From the NCBI GenBank assembly GCA_025716815.1, contig JAIXMN010000054.1:1-64000 (forward strand): a stretch of DNA of 64,000 bases. The letters are read 5' to 3'. The notes below the pieces were generated by a model. The model had not been told where the DNA came from. It ran no database searches and worked only from the letters and a program-made list of their open reading frames with translations. This DNA comes from Dichotomocladium elegans. Lineage: Eukaryota > Mucoromycota > Mucoromycetes > Mucorales > Lichtheimiaceae. Positions 63,286 through 64,000 of this stretch are shown in pieces (position 1 is the stretch's first letter; every line of letters begins with the position of its first letter). The position numbers and the translations under genes are program-made.

Positions 63286-64000
63286 GAACATCATTATGGG
63301 CCCCCTACCCTCAGGGCTCCCCCCCAAGAAATTTTTGAATTTATAAGCCCGCAGGTTTGCTAGTCAGCCATTCACTTTGCCGCGAAATTTTTCTCTGTTG
63401 GCCTTCACTGCTGCAACTGTCTACCACAATCTGCTCAAATCTCTGCTTCTTGCATCGTGATCTTTTGACTCATTATTTCACGAAACAGACAACATCACCT
63501 GGCTGGAGCATGCCATTTGATCCTTGAATTCCCCTGTGCCAAATCATTCAGTCCAAACGCAATTCTCTGCTTTTCTCGCCGCAAAAAAAAAACTGATGCA
63601 GCCTTCCGCATTTTCTTTAACAATTATGGCGCACTTCAACATACGTCATCCCTCTTGGAAAGAAAAAAAAACGCAACATCTTTTTGATTGTGCAGTTTTT
63701 TCACTAATTCGTTTACTAATCTCAAATGTGTACTCGGGCAGCGCATTTGTGTTTCATCGTTTAGCGGTAAGTTGCAGGCGATTCAGGGCGGTTTGGGATT
63801 TTGGCAAAAAAAGAAACAGCTCAGATGTTCCGTCCATTTTGCAGACATCTGCTCCAATCTTGTGTTGAACAGATGTTTGTATGCTTTAGAGACATTACGC
63901 AATGCTTCGACTGCCGCTCTCCTCCCCCCTTTTTTTGCTTACTGACTCTACAAGAGAGTTCAAGTACTGCGCGGTTTTCTAATGGAAAGGATAGTATACA
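63286..64000. mobile_element. MULE element C2, left inverted repeat only
   Basis: It begins GAACATCATTATGGGCCCC and follows the C1 inverted repeat base for base with few changes to the window edge. It interrupts element G within reverse transcriptase. The outside sequence CCTGCAAGCC should be duplicated at the far end. The short open frames in it equal those in C1's repeat and are not genes. Confidence 0.9.

Overview
This looks like repeat-dense chromosomal DNA from a fungus. The lineage is inferred, most plausibly an early-diverging (mucoromycete-type) fungus. The evidence is short GT-AG introns of 51-59 nt, a Pol III tRNA-Thr gene, Ty3/gypsy elements with GPY/F-type integrases, a Crypton with a GCR1_C domain, and MULE, PIF/Harbinger and Tc1-like DNA transposons. 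The tRNA-Thr(AGT) at 3053-3124 is the only feature I read as an ordinary host gene. Everything else is mobile DNA nested up to four levels deep.

Layout. 1-2926: end of a Tf1/sushi-like gypsy element (Z). 3156-13705: an apparently intact minus-strand gypsy element (B), whose 3' LTR is split by a plus-strand element (A, 3190-8363). 13718-14951: four solo LTRs nested in one another. 14962-17498: truncated gypsy E. 17499-35883: an interval bounded by MULE-type inverted ends (J). It holds a MULE transposase fragment, MULE K (19696-31627, intact transposase), MULE-2 nested in K, a Tc1-like element D1 nested in MULE-2, an OTU-protease gene and a Harbinger element (32905-35543). 35884-47539: a gypsy fragment H whose 3' LTR is split by Tc1-like D2. 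D2 is split by a Crypton (36625-43716), which is split by MULE C1 (36687-40987). 47544-50382: six further solo LTRs, nested. 50387-60489: gypsy F, split by Tc1-like element I (54892-59837). 60490-63285: gypsy G, sitting in F's 5' LTR. 63286-64000: start of a second MULE C copy.

How it fits together. Almost every junction can be peeled back by its target-site duplication (TSD): 4 bp for the gypsy LTRs, TA for the Tc1-like elements and small TACAGG elements, TTA for Harbinger, 11 bp for MULE-2 and 9-10 bp for MULE C1. Peeling them back shows three independent gypsy insertions within about 45 bp downstream of the tRNA-Thr gene. It also shows a second pile of serial LTR insertions that repeatedly use CATG.

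The gypsy elements share one design. The primer-binding site carries the gag start codon, gag ends in a CCHC knuckle, pol opens in the -1 frame without an ATG, and the pol stop lies inside the 3' LTR. The most unusual content is the Crypton relic with repeated end motifs, a chimeric Tc1-like transposase, an intact related transposase lacking the usual first catalytic Asp, the MULE-linked OTU protease, and the tRNA-directed insertion pile. All comparisons were made by eye; no search or alignment program was run.
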